From: Acinetobacter sp. UBA3106
Lineage (GTDB): Bacteria; Pseudomonadota; Gammaproteobacteria; Pseudomonadales; Moraxellaceae
Assembly: GCA_002365595.1 (NCBI GenBank)
Contig: DFAM01000026.1
Span: 38,179-90,570 of the forward strand
Direction: 5' to 3'
Length of the DNA stretch: 52,392 nt
Below the pieces are notes generated by a model, which did not search any database, had not been told where the DNA came from, and saw only the letters and a program-made list of their open reading frames with translations. A program made the position numbers and the translations under genes. Below are positions 8,831 to 18,126 of the stretch, in pieces. Position 1 is the stretch's first letter, and each line of letters begins with the position of its first letter.

Positions 8831-10308
8831 TATGCATTCTCCTCAGCAATTGCAGCGCGTTTCGTATGCCAATCTGTGGCTTGTTGATACTGGTGTACCA
8901 CAGACAGCAATTGCGATTCTGACCAGTAGTTCCCAATCAGCTGTAAGCCAACAGGTAGGTTATCTTGGTCAAAACCAACAGGCGCATTAATTGCAGGCAG
9001 ACCTGCCAGGTTCACCGCGATGGTATAGATGTCACCCAAGTACATTTCAACAGGAGATAAATTCGCACCGATTCGATATGCAGTCGTAGGTGCAGAAGGC
9101 GCAGCAATCACATCGACAGATTCAAAGGCTTTCAGGAAGTCTTGTTGAATCAAACGACGTACTTTTTGCGCTTTTACGTAGTAGGCATCGTAATAACCGG
9201 CAGACAGGGCATACGTACCGATCAGGATACGACGTTGTACTTCAGCACCGAAACCTTCTGAACGTGAACGTTTGTACAGGTCCATCAAGTCCACTGGGTT
9301 TTCACAGCGGTAGCCATAACGCACGCCGTCATAACGTGACAGGTTAGACGATGCTTCCGCAGGGGCAATCAGGTAATAGGTCGGCACGTAGCTTTCTGTC
9401 ATGTTGAGGTCAATTTCAACCAACACAGCGCCCATTTCTTCTAACTTTTTCAGAGATTCTTCAACACGTGCTTTGACGTCGGCATCCAGACCTTGAACAT
9501 TGAAGTACTGCTTGGGAATACCAATACGTAAACCCTTAACTGAGGTAGCGTTCAGGTTTGCCACATAATCATCAACATCTTTTTCTACAGAGGTTGAATC
9601 TTTGGCATCATGACCTGCCATCACGTTCATCAGGTAAGCACAGTCTTCCGCAGAACGTGCCATTGGACCGCCTTGATCCAGTGATGAGGCATAGGCAATC
9701 ATACCGAAACGCGATACACGACCGTAAGTTGGCTTAAGACCGGTCAGGCCACAAAAAGATGCCGGTTGACGGATTGAACCACCAGTATCGGTACCTGTCG
9801 CAAATGGAGCAAGATCAGCTGCTACAGCAGCAGCCGAACCACCTGATGAACCACCCGGTACATGGCTTAAGTTCCACGGGTTCGCTGTTGCGCCGTAATA
9901 GGAATTCTCAGAAGTTGAACCCATGGCAAATTCGTCCATGTTCACTTTACCAAGCGTTACCAGGCCCGCAGCTTTAGCTTTCGCTACAACGGTCGCGTCG
10001 TAAGGAGAGATAAAGTTGTCCAGCATTTTAGAACCGGCCGTGGTTTTAATGCCTTGGGTACAGAAAATATCTTTATGGGCAATAGGCACACCGGTTAATG
10101 CGGTGGCGTTACCGGCTTTAATTGCCGCATCAGCAGCGTCGGCTTGAGCCAATGCCTGCTCGGCAGTCACAGTCACGTATGACTTCACTTGAGCATCGAT
10201 TTTATCAATGCGTTTTAAATAATGTTCTGTCAATTCGCGAGACGAAAATTTAGCCTCAGCTAAACCTTCGGAAAGTTCACGAATCGATAAGCGATGTAAA
10301 TCTGTCAT
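8830..10308 (-). CDS. gatA: Asp-tRNA(Asn)/Glu-tRNA(Gln) amidotransferase subunit A
   Basis: 492 aa, amidase-signature family. The catalytic triad is visible: Lys79 in IAHKDIF, cis-Ser154 in PGGSSGGSAAA, and nucleophile Ser178 in DTGGSIRQPA. GatA hydrolyses glutamine and channels ammonia to GatB. It follows gatC with a 52-nt gap and overlaps gatB by one base, so the three genes form an operon in the order gatC-gatA-gatB. Confidence 0.97.
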   Translation of the reverse strand: MTDLHRLSIRELSEGLAEAKFSSRELTEHYLKRIDKIDAQVKSYVTVTAEQALAQADAADAAIKAGNATALTGVPIAHKDIFCTQGIKTTAGSKMLDNFISPYDATVVAKAKAAGLVTLGKVNMDEFAMGSTSENSYYGATANPWNLSHVPGGSSGGSAAAVAADLAPFATGTDTGGSIRQPASFCGLTGLKPTYGRVSRFGMIAYASSLDQGGPMARSAEDCAYLMNVMAGHDAKDSTSVEKDVDDYVANLNATSVKGLRIGIPKQYFNVQGLDADVKARVEESLKKLEEMGAVLVEIDLNMTESYVPTYYLIAPAEASSNLSRYDGVRYGYRCENPVDLMDLYKRSRSEGFGAEVQRRILIGTYALSAGYYDAYYVKAQKVRRLIQQDFLKAFESVDVIAAPSAPTTAYRIGANLSPVEMYLGDIYTIAVNLAGLPAINAPVGFDQDNLPVGLQLIGNYWSESQLLSVVHQYQQATDWHTKRAAIAEENA

Positions 10309-10360
10309 GAGAAATATTTCTTTACGTTTAATTTAATAAAATGGTTTAACTGAATAAAGA

Positions 10361-10675
10361 TTATTCAATCACGCGCGGAACAAGGTACAAGCCTGCTTCA
10401 GTTGCCGGTGCAACGGCTTGATATTCTTCACGATGATTTTCTTCAGAAACCACGTCTTCACGTAAGGGCTGTGGATTGTCAAATGGACTTTTAAGCGGCT
10501 CAACACCTTCAGTGTCAATGCCTTTTAAGGTTTCCATCATGCCTAAAATTTTATTTAGACTTTGAGCATATTCAGCAGATTGCGTATCATTTAGCGACAA
10601 TCGTGCAAGATGTGCGATTGCTGAAACTGTTTGTGCATTTAAATCCGCAGAATGCTGTGCATCCGATGTAGACAT
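10361..10675 (-). CDS. gatC: Asp-tRNA(Asn)/Glu-tRNA(Gln) amidotransferase subunit C
   Basis: 104 aa. The core IAHLARLSLNDTQSAEYAQ and the later EGVEPLKSPFDNPQPLREDVV are classic GatC features; the protein clamps GatA to GatB. It has a slightly longer N-terminus than most homologues (about 95 aa). It is the first gene of the gat operon and is divergent from mreB; the 132-nt gap between them should hold both promoters. Confidence 0.93.
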   Translation of the reverse strand: MSTSDAQHSADLNAQTVSAIAHLARLSLNDTQSAEYAQSLNKILGMMETLKGIDTEGVEPLKSPFDNPQPLREDVVSEENHREEYQAVAPATEAGLYLVPRVIE

Positions 10676-10807
10676 AATATTACCTAATCAGTATTAAAAA
10701 AATTCAAAATATCGTGCGTTATAATAAGCGATTGACTTGTTCAAATCATCACATTTAGTTAAAGTTGCCACCTTGCGTCCACATAAAGTTTAATCGAGAA
10801 CGTCTCC

Positions 10808-11854
10808 GTGATTCTAAAAAGACTAATTGGCTTGTTTTCGCCCGATCTAGCCATTGATTTAGGTACAGCAAATACACTTATTTATGCACCAGGACGAGGC
10901 ATTATATTAAATGAACCGACGGTTGTGGCAATTCGTCACAGTGGTTCACAAAAAATCGTTGCCGCTGTTGGTCTTGATGCTAAACAAATGCTTGGTCGTA
11001 CACCTGCAAATATTTCTGCAATCCGCCCGATGAAAGATGGGGTAATTGCCGATTTCGAAGTGACCGAAACCATGCTGAACCAGTTTATTGGTAAAGTCCA
11101 TGAAAAGCGTCTTTTCCCGCCTGCACCGCGTGTTGTGGTCTGTGTACCGTGTAAATCAACCCTGGTTGAGCGCCGTGCCATTCGTGAAGCAGTCTTCAAT
11201 GCCGGTGCACGTGATGTCCGCCTGATTGAAGAGCCGATGGCAGCTGCAATCGGTGCGGGTATGCCGGTTGAACAGGCATGTGGTTCGATGGTGGTCGATG
11301 TAGGTGGTGGTACCACTGAAATCGCAATCATTTCATTACAGGGCTGTGTTTACGCAGACTCGCTACGTATTGGTGGTGATGTATTTGATGAACAGATCAT
11401 TAACTACGTACGTAAAGCGCATGGCTGTGTGATTGGTGAAACCACTGCTGAAGTGATTAAAAAAGAAGTGGGTATGGCATTGCCGGATGAAGGTGCTCCA
11501 ATACTCGAAATCGAAGTGCGTGGTCGTAACCTGGCAGAAGGTGTGCCTCGTGCAATTACCGTGACTTCGGTTGAAATTGCCCAAGCCATTTCTGATCCAT
11601 TACAAAATATTGTCTCTGCGGTGAAATCAGCACTTGAACAAACCCCGCCTGAATTGTCTTCTGACATTGCAGAACGTGGCATTGTATTGACAGGTGGTGG
11701 TGCATTACTGCGTAACCTGGACAAACTTCTTGCCCAAGAAACCGGTTTACCTGTAGTTGTGGCTGAAGATCCGCTGACTTGCGTGACTCGTGGGGGTGGT
11801 AAAGTCCTGGAATTCTTCGATAATCCAAATCACGATATGCTATTTGTAGGTTAA
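10808..11854 (+). CDS. mreB: Rod-shape determining actin homologue MreB
   Basis: 348 aa, the normal MreB length. It shows the actin-fold phosphate-1 loop DLGTANTLIY (17-26), the RPMKDGVIADFEVTE region, the phosphate-2 loop VDVGGGTTEIA and the adenosine motif LTGGGALL. MreB polymerises under the inner membrane and guides lateral wall synthesis. The start is GTG at 10808; the amphipathic N-terminal segment MILKRLIGLFS supports this start. First gene of mreB-mreC-mreD-maf-rng, 16 nt before mreC. Confidence 0.97.
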   Translation: MILKRLIGLFSPDLAIDLGTANTLIYAPGRGIILNEPTVVAIRHSGSQKIVAAVGLDAKQMLGRTPANISAIRPMKDGVIADFEVTETMLNQFIGKVHEKRLFPPAPRVVVCVPCKSTLVERRAIREAVFNAGARDVRLIEEPMAAAIGAGMPVEQACGSMVVDVGGGTTEIAIISLQGCVYADSLRIGGDVFDEQIINYVRKAHGCVIGETTAEVIKKEVGMALPDEGAPILEIEVRGRNLAEGVPRAITVTSVEIAQAISDPLQNIVSAVKSALEQTPPELSSDIAERGIVLTGGGALLRNLDKLLAQETGLPVVVAEDPLTCVTRGGGKVLEFFDNPNHDMLFVG

Positions 11855-11870
11855 GTAAAGGACAAGGCGG

Positions 11871-12728
11871 GTGCAAACACAACTGTTTTCTCGACAACCG
11901 CCATCTTTTCGCTCATTTATCATTGCGGTCATCACATGTCTGGTTGTGCTGTTTTTTAACTGGCGCATGCCCCATGTGATTCAGCCCGCGCGTGATGTCT
12001 TGTACGCGGCATATAATCCGATTTATGCCCTGGCAAGTTATCCGGTGTTATCGCGAGAATGGCTCAATCAACAAACCAAGTCTGAAGCCCAGTTACGTCG
12101 TGAAAATACCGCGATGCAAGCCGAGCTGTTACAGGCTCAGGTTCGTCTGCAAAAATTATCTGAACTTTCTGCGGAAAACACCCGTTTAAGAGGTCTGCTC
12201 GATACCCCTTTGATTATTGATGGGCGCATGGAAATTGCAGAAGTGATCGGTACCGATGCAGATCCTTTAAGACATATTATTGTGATTAACCGTGGTTCCA
12301 GCAGTCAGCTCAAAGTCGGGCAAACCGTACTGGATGACAAGGGCATCATGGGGCAGATCATTAATGTCAATTCGCATAGTAGCCGTATTATGTTGTTGTC
12401 TGACAAAGAACACTCTCTTTCCGTACGTTTAGAACATACCGGGATGCGTGCCATTGTATCGGGTACAGGTGATTTAGGTCATTTGAAGATGGAATATGTT
12501 CCGACCAGTGCCAATGTCAAGGTCGGCGAAAAAGTCTATAGCTCAGGGCTGGGGGCACATTTCCCAGCGGGTTATCTGGTGGGTACAGTCTCTAAAGTGA
12601 ATCGGCATAATTCGGGTGAGTTTGCCCAGATTGAAGTGATTCCAGCCGCGCAACTGGCAGGTGGACATCATGTGGTCGTCCTGTTTTCTGATTCACTAGC
12701 GATGGAGCAGCCGCATGCGACTCGCTAA
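11871..12728 (+). CDS. mreC: Rod-shape determining protein MreC
   Basis: 285 aa. One N-terminal membrane segment (about 14-29), a coiled coil (about 65-105, QAELLQAQVRLQKL...), then the beta-rich periplasmic domain with VGTVSKVNRHNSGEFAQIEV near the C-terminus. MreC links the MreB filament to periplasmic wall enzymes. The start is GTG at 11871 with AAGGACAAGGCGG upstream. Its 3' end overlaps mreD by 14 nt, indicating coupled translation. Confidence 0.95.
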   Translation: MQTQLFSRQPPSFRSFIIAVITCLVVLFFNWRMPHVIQPARDVLYAAYNPIYALASYPVLSREWLNQQTKSEAQLRRENTAMQAELLQAQVRLQKLSELSAENTRLRGLLDTPLIIDGRMEIAEVIGTDADPLRHIIVINRGSSSQLKVGQTVLDDKGIMGQIINVNSHSSRIMLLSDKEHSLSVRLEHTGMRAIVSGTGDLGHLKMEYVPTSANVKVGEKVYSSGLGAHFPAGYLVGTVSKVNRHNSGEFAQIEVIPAAQLAGGHHVVVLFSDSLAMEQPHATR

Positions 12729-13206
12729 ATTACGTGCTGAAACCAATCGTGATCCTTTAATTGCCATTATTGTTTCAGTCATTTTCTGTTCCGTGCTGAT
12801 GGTTTATCCATTGTCTTATGCAGTGTCAGGTGCACGGCCTTTATTTATGTTGCTACTCATGCTGTTTTGGGTGATGTGCCAGCCTACATGGTGCGGAATC
12901 TGGTTTGCCTTTGCCACCGGAATATTTACCGACCTGCTGCTAGATGCACCTTTGGGTATGAATGCCTTAAGTTTTGTGTTGATCACTTTTATTGTCCGGT
13001 TTTTAACCCGTGAACGACGTATTTTGACCTTCGGAAATCTGTGGGTTATCAGTTTCCTGGTGGTGCTAGCACATCTATTTTTGACCTGGGTTTTGCAAAT
13101 TATGGGTGGTTTGCAATTTTCCATCACCCGACACTGGCAGCCTTTATTGACCAGTCTGCTGGTTTTCCCGGTCATGTATTTTATGTTAAAAAAATGGCGC
13201 ATTTAA
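12715..13206 (+). CDS. mreD: Rod-shape determining membrane protein MreD
   Basis: 163 aa with five or six membrane segments, and the sequence FATGIFTDLLLDAPLGMNAL, typical of MreD. It is the membrane partner of MreC in the elongasome. It starts inside the mreC end and its own end overlaps maf by 13 nt, so translation is coupled across three genes. Confidence 0.93.
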   Translation: MRLAKLRAETNRDPLIAIIVSVIFCSVLMVYPLSYAVSGARPLFMLLLMLFWVMCQPTWCGIWFAFATGIFTDLLLDAPLGMNALSFVLITFIVRFLTRERRILTFGNLWVISFLVVLAHLFLTWVLQIMGGLQFSITRHWQPLLTSLLVFPVMYFMLKKWRI

Positions 13207-13760
13207 TTCTGGCTTCGAGTTCACCGCGCCGTCGGGAACTGCTGCAACAGTTGGGTCTGGATTTCGAAATCTTCAGTCCGGACATTGATGAATCTATCAT
13301 GGAAGGTGAAGATGTTGCCGCCTATGTAGAACGTCTGGCCTGTAGCAAAGCCCGGGTGGTGCTGGAGCAATTTCCGGATGCCATTGTGATTGCCGCTGAC
13401 ACCAGTTTAGGGGTGGACAATCAAATCTTAGGGAAACCTGAATCAAAACAACATGCTTTTGAAATGTGGCAGCGTATTTCCGGTCGCAAGCATGATGTAT
13501 TTTCCGGTGTTTGTGTGCGTACAAGTACAGAAAAATCAAGTATAGTGGTACGAACGCAGGTTGAGTTTCAAAAATTAAGTCTCAATGATATGGAAGATTA
13601 TTGGGCCACTGGGGAGCCGATTGGCAAAGCGGGTGGTTATGCTATTCAAGGCATCGCATCGCGTTATATTCCCCGTATAGAAGGCAGTTATAGCAATGTC
13701 GTGGGCTTGCCTTTACATGAAACCGTACAGTTATTACAGGCAGTTAAGGCACTAAATTAA
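13194..13760 (+). CDS. maf: Maf-family nucleotide pyrophosphatase
   Basis: 188 aa from the ATG at 13194, which gives the canonical start MAHLILASSSPRRRELL. A longer frame opens at 13041 but lies wholly within mreD and lacks similarity, so it is not used. Motifs: SSSPRR (9-14), E-rich switch, and AADTSL near residue 67. Maf proteins hydrolyse non-canonical or specific nucleoside triphosphates (dTTP/UTP-type for YhdE). The position between mreD and rng is the conserved gamma-proteobacterial arrangement. Confidence 0.93.
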   Translation: MAHLILASSSPRRRELLQQLGLDFEIFSPDIDESIMEGEDVAAYVERLACSKARVVLEQFPDAIVIAADTSLGVDNQILGKPESKQHAFEMWQRISGRKHDVFSGVCVRTSTEKSSIVVRTQVEFQKLSLNDMEDYWATGEPIGKAGGYAIQGIASRYIPRIEGSYSNVVGLPLHETVQLLQAVKALN

Positions 13761-13801
13761 CTGACCTCAAAAAGAATTTTTATAATGTTTTGAGTTTTAT
13801 T

Positions 13802-15256
13802 ATGTCTGACGAGTTGTTGATTAACGTCACACCTATGGAATGTCGTGTGGCCTTAATCCAGAACGGCACGGTCAATGAGTTGTTTGTTGAGCGTACGGTT
13901 AAGCGTGGATTGGTTGGCAACATTTATAAAGGTAAAGTGGTACGTGTACTTCCGGGTATGCAGGCTGCTTTTGTCGATATTGGTCTTTCACGAACTGCTT
14001 TTCTACATATCAATGATATGGTCTGGCCGCGCAATCAACCGACTCCCAATGTTTTTGAACTGCTGCAACCTGGTCAAATTCTGACTGTCCAGGTGATGAA
14101 AGACATGCTGGGGACCAAAGGCGCGCGCCTCAGTACCGATCTTTCCATTCCTTCACGTTATCTTGTGCTGATGCCTTATGGTCATCATATTGGGGTATCA
14201 CAACGCATTGAATCTGAAGAGGAGCGAGATCGACTGCGTTCAATGATCGAACGGATTCAAAGCGAGCATCAATTACCTGGTAGTGTCATTGTGCGTACCG
14301 CGGCAGAGGGGATTCCTGAAGCGGAAATTGCCCAGGATATGGCGTATTTGGCCAAGCTTTGGGAATTTATTCAGCGCAAGCAAAAAAGCATTGCCGTGCC
14401 TTCACTGATTTTTGAGGAACTGCCTCTACCACAGCGAATTATTCGTGATTTGGCCAATGCCGATACCTCTAAAATTTCTGTCGATTCACGTGAAATACAT
14501 GCCAAGTTGCAAGAATTTGTACTTGAGTTTGTGCCGAGTATGCAAGACCGACTGGTTCACTATCCCGGTGAGCGTCCTATTTTTGACTTGTATAATGTCG
14601 AAGAAGATATTCAGAAGGCCCTGCAAACACGTGTAGCACTGAAGTCGGGTGGCTATCTGATGATAGACCAGACCGAAGCCATGACCACCATTGATGTGAA
14701 TACGGGTTCCTATGTCGGTGGCCGGACTTTAGAAGACACCGTATTTAAAACCAATATGGAAGCGACTCAGGTGATTGCCCGTCAGCTGCGCTTACGTAAT
14801 TTGGGCGGTATTATCATTATTGACTTTATTGACATGCAGGAAGCCCAGCATCGTGAAGAAGTTATGAGCCAGTTTGAACGTATGCTGGAACGTGATCATG
14901 CCAAAACCAAAATCACGCAAGTGTCCGAACTGGGTCTGGTGGAAATGACACGCAAACGCACGCGCGAATCTTTAGAGCACTTATTATGTGAATCGTGCCC
15001 GACGTGTCAGGGGCGCGGCTATGTGAAAACAGCAGAGACAGTGTGTTACGAAATTTTTCGCGAAATTTTGAGATATGCGCGTGCTTTTGAAAGTAAAAGT
15101 GGTTTTACCGTGGTGGCACATCCTTCGGTGATTGACCGATTGTTAACAGCAGAAGCACCGGCAGTGGCGGATTTAGAGCACTTTATCGGGCGTATCATCA
15201 AATTTCAGGTAGAAAATCTGTATACGCAAGAGCAATACGATATCATTCTCAGCTGA
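13802..15256 (+). CDS. rng: Ribonuclease G
   Basis: 484 aa from the ATG at 13802 (an upstream TTG at 13790 would add four residues). N-terminal S1 RNA-binding domain (NIYKGKVVRVLPGMQAAFVDIG, about 36-57). The catalytic region carries the two metal-binding aspartates in TIDVNTGSYVG and IIIIDFIDM, and the zinc-link motif CPTCQGRG that holds the dimer together. RNase G processes 16S rRNA 5' ends and some mRNAs. It lacks the long C-terminal scaffold of RNase E. Ends the mre-maf-rng cluster; 41 nt after maf. Confidence 0.95.
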   Translation: MSDELLINVTPMECRVALIQNGTVNELFVERTVKRGLVGNIYKGKVVRVLPGMQAAFVDIGLSRTAFLHINDMVWPRNQPTPNVFELLQPGQILTVQVMKDMLGTKGARLSTDLSIPSRYLVLMPYGHHIGVSQRIESEEERDRLRSMIERIQSEHQLPGSVIVRTAAEGIPEAEIAQDMAYLAKLWEFIQRKQKSIAVPSLIFEELPLPQRIIRDLANADTSKISVDSREIHAKLQEFVLEFVPSMQDRLVHYPGERPIFDLYNVEEDIQKALQTRVALKSGGYLMIDQTEAMTTIDVNTGSYVGGRTLEDTVFKTNMEATQVIARQLRLRNLGGIIIIDFIDMQEAQHREEVMSQFERMLERDHAKTKITQVSELGLVEMTRKRTRESLEHLLCESCPTCQGRGYVKTAETVCYEIFREILRYARAFESKSGFTVVAHPSVIDRLLTAEAPAVADLEHFIGRIIKFQVENLYTQEQYDIILS

Positions 15257-15390
15257 AATTGTAACAGAATATCGTTAAACACTTGTTACATCTGAAATTT
15301 TACTTTTTAAGCTTAATTTTGAATACTAGTCATACACAGTAGCCAAAGCCAAAATCTCCCAGTTTTGGCTTAGCAAAAAAGAGGTATGAC

Positions 15391-15561
15391 ATGAGTATGA
15401 GCAAAGCAATTATTAAAAAAAGTTTGAATGTTTTAGAAAATAAACCAGCTCACAGTGGTTATATTGTGGATGAGCAGGGCAAAGAAGTTCAAATTACAGC
15501 TGCCATGATTCGTTCAGCTTGCCATCAGCTATTAAATCAGTGTCGTGCAATTAAAAATTAA
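15391..15561 (+). CDS. Small PA1571-like protein
   Basis: 56 aa, begins MSMSKAIIKKSLNVLENKP. The central part, GYIVDEQGKEVQITAAMIRSAC, matches what I recall of the PA1571 family of short gamma-proteobacterial proteins of unknown function. AAAAAGAGG sits just before the ATG, a strong ribosome binding site. A strong terminator follows 20 nt after the stop. The good start signals and compact gene-terminator arrangement make this a real gene. Confidence 0.75.
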   Translation: MSMSKAIIKKSLNVLENKPAHSGYIVDEQGKEVQITAAMIRSACHQLLNQCRAIKN

Positions 15562-15580
15562 TCTCCTGCAAATATAAAAT

Positions 15581-15608
15581 AAAGGGGCTTTTGAAAAGCC
15601 CCTTTATT
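15581..15608. terminator. Bidirectional terminator between the small gene and wax ester synthase
   Basis: AAAGGGGC and GCCCCTTT form a perfect stem around TTTTGAAAA, with A-rich and T-rich flanks, so it can serve both convergent genes. Confidence 0.85.
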
Positions 15609-15637
15609 CATTTACTATTCACTTTTTAGGAATGCGG

Positions 15638-17023
15638 TTAACTCACCGCTCTCAACTTCTTTGGCGGGATATCTTGCCCGACAATATCTTCAAATCGCTG
15701 AATTTCATCTTCCAGATGGGTAAGCAGGTTTTGCATCTTCGGTAAGGCGTTGCGACAACCGGTCAACCCGACTTCCAATTTATCTAAATAGCTGGTCATT
15801 GTAATATTAAGTGCCTGTCCATCCAGAACAATCGAAGCCGGATAAAGCGCATCCAGTTTCGCACCATTCCAGTAGAGCGGTTCACGTGGCCCGGGTACGT
15901 TAGAAATCACGATATTGAACGCTTGGTGTTTAGGCATCATGCCTGACACAATATTTAAGCCGGCTGCACCATATACCAAGGCACTATAGTTCAAAATTTG
16001 ATTTGAGTTCATGCGTTTAAAACGCTGTTTTGCATTTAACACGCTACGACGAATAATTTTTAGACGTTCTAATGGTGTTTCTTTATCCGTGCCTAAATTG
16101 GCCAAAATCATGGTAATCCGGTTAGAAACATCAGAATTATCATCACGCACGGAAGCCGGTACCATCGCAATCAGCGGTTTCTTCGGCAATGCATGTTGAC
16201 TGAGCAAATATTCACGCAACGCGCCTGAACATATGGCCAAAACCACATCATTAATAGTCACCCCGAGTGCTTTGGCAATCCTGCTTAAGCGACCCAATTC
16301 AAAAGATTGTGCAGCAAAACGACGGGAAGAACTCACGCGTTGATTTAAAATACTGCTTGGTGCCTGGAAACTGGAAACATAGTCAGGATTACGTCCCATA
16401 TCTTTAAAGATTGTCTGGGATAATTCATACATGACTTTTGGTGTTGCTTCGAGTTGCTCTTTTAAAGTCCCCATAATTTTTTTTATGCGACTCGTAGGTG
16501 GGGCTTTAATGCGTTTAGCGCGAGGACCTTCAACACACCAGAGTGGCACAATACTTTTTGCATCTGGATCATGCGACAGGGATTTTTCAACCAGACGCAT
16601 ACCGGCAATACCATCCACCATGGCATGGTGGATTTTAAAGTACATGGCAAAGCGGTTGCCCTCAATACCTTCAATAATGTTACAGGTCCACAAAGGTTTG
16701 GCACGATCAAGCAGAGCGCTATGTTCTTGGGAAATATAAGTCAGTAATTCACGGATTCGGCCTGGATGAGGCAGCGCAATATGACGAAAATGATGGTCTA
16801 AATCGAATTCTTGGTCTTCATCCCAAAATAGACCATTGAGTTTATTATTAAAAGGCGCAACAGGAAGACATTTGGATTTACGAATATCCGCTACAAGATC
16901 TTGAATAAATGTATCAGGTGCATTGTCAGGAATTTGAAATAGGAACAGTCCGCCGACGTGCATCGGTTGCTGACGTTTTTCAAGCGACAGAAAAATAAAA
17001 TCAATTGGGTGTAATGGACGCAT
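15638..17023 (-). CDS. atfA: Wax ester synthase / diacylglycerol acyltransferase (WS/DGAT)
   Basis: 461 aa, nearly the length of AtfA of A. baylyi (458 aa, from memory) and very similar along its length as I recall it. The active-site motif HHAMVDG is at 132-138. Further conserved blocks are NRITMILANL, and VISNVPGPREPLYW near residue 365. The enzyme transfers acyl groups from acyl-CoA to fatty alcohols or diacylglycerol, making storage wax esters and triacylglycerol on lipid inclusions. It appears monocistronic. The presence of this gene is one of the reasons for assigning Acinetobacter. Confidence 0.95.
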   Translation of the reverse strand: MRPLHPIDFIFLSLEKRQQPMHVGGLFLFQIPDNAPDTFIQDLVADIRKSKCLPVAPFNNKLNGLFWDEDQEFDLDHHFRHIALPHPGRIRELLTYISQEHSALLDRAKPLWTCNIIEGIEGNRFAMYFKIHHAMVDGIAGMRLVEKSLSHDPDAKSIVPLWCVEGPRAKRIKAPPTSRIKKIMGTLKEQLEATPKVMYELSQTIFKDMGRNPDYVSSFQAPSSILNQRVSSSRRFAAQSFELGRLSRIAKALGVTINDVVLAICSGALREYLLSQHALPKKPLIAMVPASVRDDNSDVSNRITMILANLGTDKETPLERLKIIRRSVLNAKQRFKRMNSNQILNYSALVYGAAGLNIVSGMMPKHQAFNIVISNVPGPREPLYWNGAKLDALYPASIVLDGQALNITMTSYLDKLEVGLTGCRNALPKMQNLLTHLEDEIQRFEDIVGQDIPPKKLRAVS

Positions 17024-17154
17024 AGCGTTGAATGCCTCACTGCAATTTTGTAGCTGTTCTTATATGAACAGGCTTGTTAGAATTATATGAAAACGTCTTT
17101 TTAGTATATCTTTTTTCAAAAAGAAATGAACTGCTTTATGTGTAATCATAAGTT

Positions 17155-17187
17155 AAAAAAAACCACTGAATCACAGTGGTTTTTTTG
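17155..17187 (-). terminator. Terminator of cysH
   Basis: CCACTG (17163-17168) pairs with CAGTGG (17174-17179), extended by A/T pairs on both sides. Read on the minus strand it ends in a long T run directly after the cysH stop. Confidence 0.85.
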
Positions 17188-17196
17188 AAAAAAATA

Positions 17197-17928
17197 TTAT
17201 TTTAAATTTCCTGCATGCAAACCACATTCTTTATGGGTAGCTTCTTCCCACCACCAGCGACCTTCGCGTTCATGCTGATTCGGCAATACAGGACGGGTGC
17301 AGGGTTCACAGCCAATAGAAATAAAACCACGTTCATGCAGCGGATTATAAGGGATTTCCATCATGCGGATATAGTTCCATACATCGGAACTCGACCAGTT
17401 TGCCAAGGGATTATACTTAATCAACTGCTTACCTGGACCTGAAAAACCGGCATCTGCCTGGACGACCGGAATTTCATTACGGGTACCCGGGCTTTGATCT
17501 TTACGTTGACCAGTTATCCAGCCATCCAATGTCGCCAGCTTTTTACGTAAGGGCTGAACTTTACGGATACCACAACATTCCTGATGACCATCGCGATAGA
17601 AGCTAAAGAAACCTTTTTCAGTGACCAGTTTTTGCATCACCTCTGTTTCCGGGAAACAAATTTCGATATCAATATTATAGTGTTTACGAACCTGGTCGAT
17701 AAATTGATAGGTTTCTGCATGTAAACGACCGGTATCGAGACTGAAGACTCGAAACGGTTTACCTAAATGTGAAGCCATATCAATCAAAACGACATCTTCA
17801 GCACCTGAAAATGAAATAGCAATTTCACCTTCCTGACTTAAAGCAAGTTCCAGAATTTCGCTGGGAGATTTATCTGCATATTCAGAGGCAAGGGCATCGA
17901 CAAGGTCAATGGTAGGGATTGTAGTCAT
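17197..17928 (-). CDS. cysH: Phosphoadenylyl/adenylyl-sulfate reductase
   Basis: 243 aa. PP-loop SFSGAEDVVLID (39-50), Cys pair 118-119, CxxC at 207-210, and the catalytic C-terminal motif KECGLH with Cys235. The two Cys pairs are ligands of a [4Fe-4S] cluster, which marks the APS-reducing type rather than the enterobacterial PAPS reductase without a cluster. It reduces activated sulfate to sulfite in cysteine biosynthesis. Divergent from thrH; the roughly 200-nt gap should contain its promoter. An inverted repeat TATAGG/CCTATA flanks the region just upstream (about 17942-17970). Confidence 0.93.
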   Translation of the reverse strand: MTTIPTIDLVDALASEYADKSPSEILELALSQEGEIAISFSGAEDVVLIDMASHLGKPFRVFSLDTGRLHAETYQFIDQVRKHYNIDIEICFPETEVMQKLVTEKGFFSFYRDGHQECCGIRKVQPLRKKLATLDGWITGQRKDQSPGTRNEIPVVQADAGFSGPGKQLIKYNPLANWSSSDVWNYIRMMEIPYNPLHERGFISIGCEPCTRPVLPNQHEREGRWWWEEATHKECGLHAGNLK

Positions 17929-18126
17929 GACAGTTCCTGGCTATAGGCTTGGACACTTAAAAACCTATATTAATTTAATTCGCAACGATTTTAATAGAAT
18001 TGAAATACTCTGCTTATCACTAAAAAATAAATACTTATGAATAAAATAGATTTAAAAAACAACACCTGAAATGTCGATTTTTAAGCTATGATAACGCGAA
18101 ATTTTTCACTGACATTGGGAGAACCC

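Noticed and set aside
10936..11331. 131-codon frame antisense to mreB
   Set aside because: Lies wholly in a strongly conserved gene and is a by-product of its codon pattern.
13041..13193. Longer maf frame starting inside mreD
   Set aside because: The extra 51 residues lack family similarity; the family start is at 13194.
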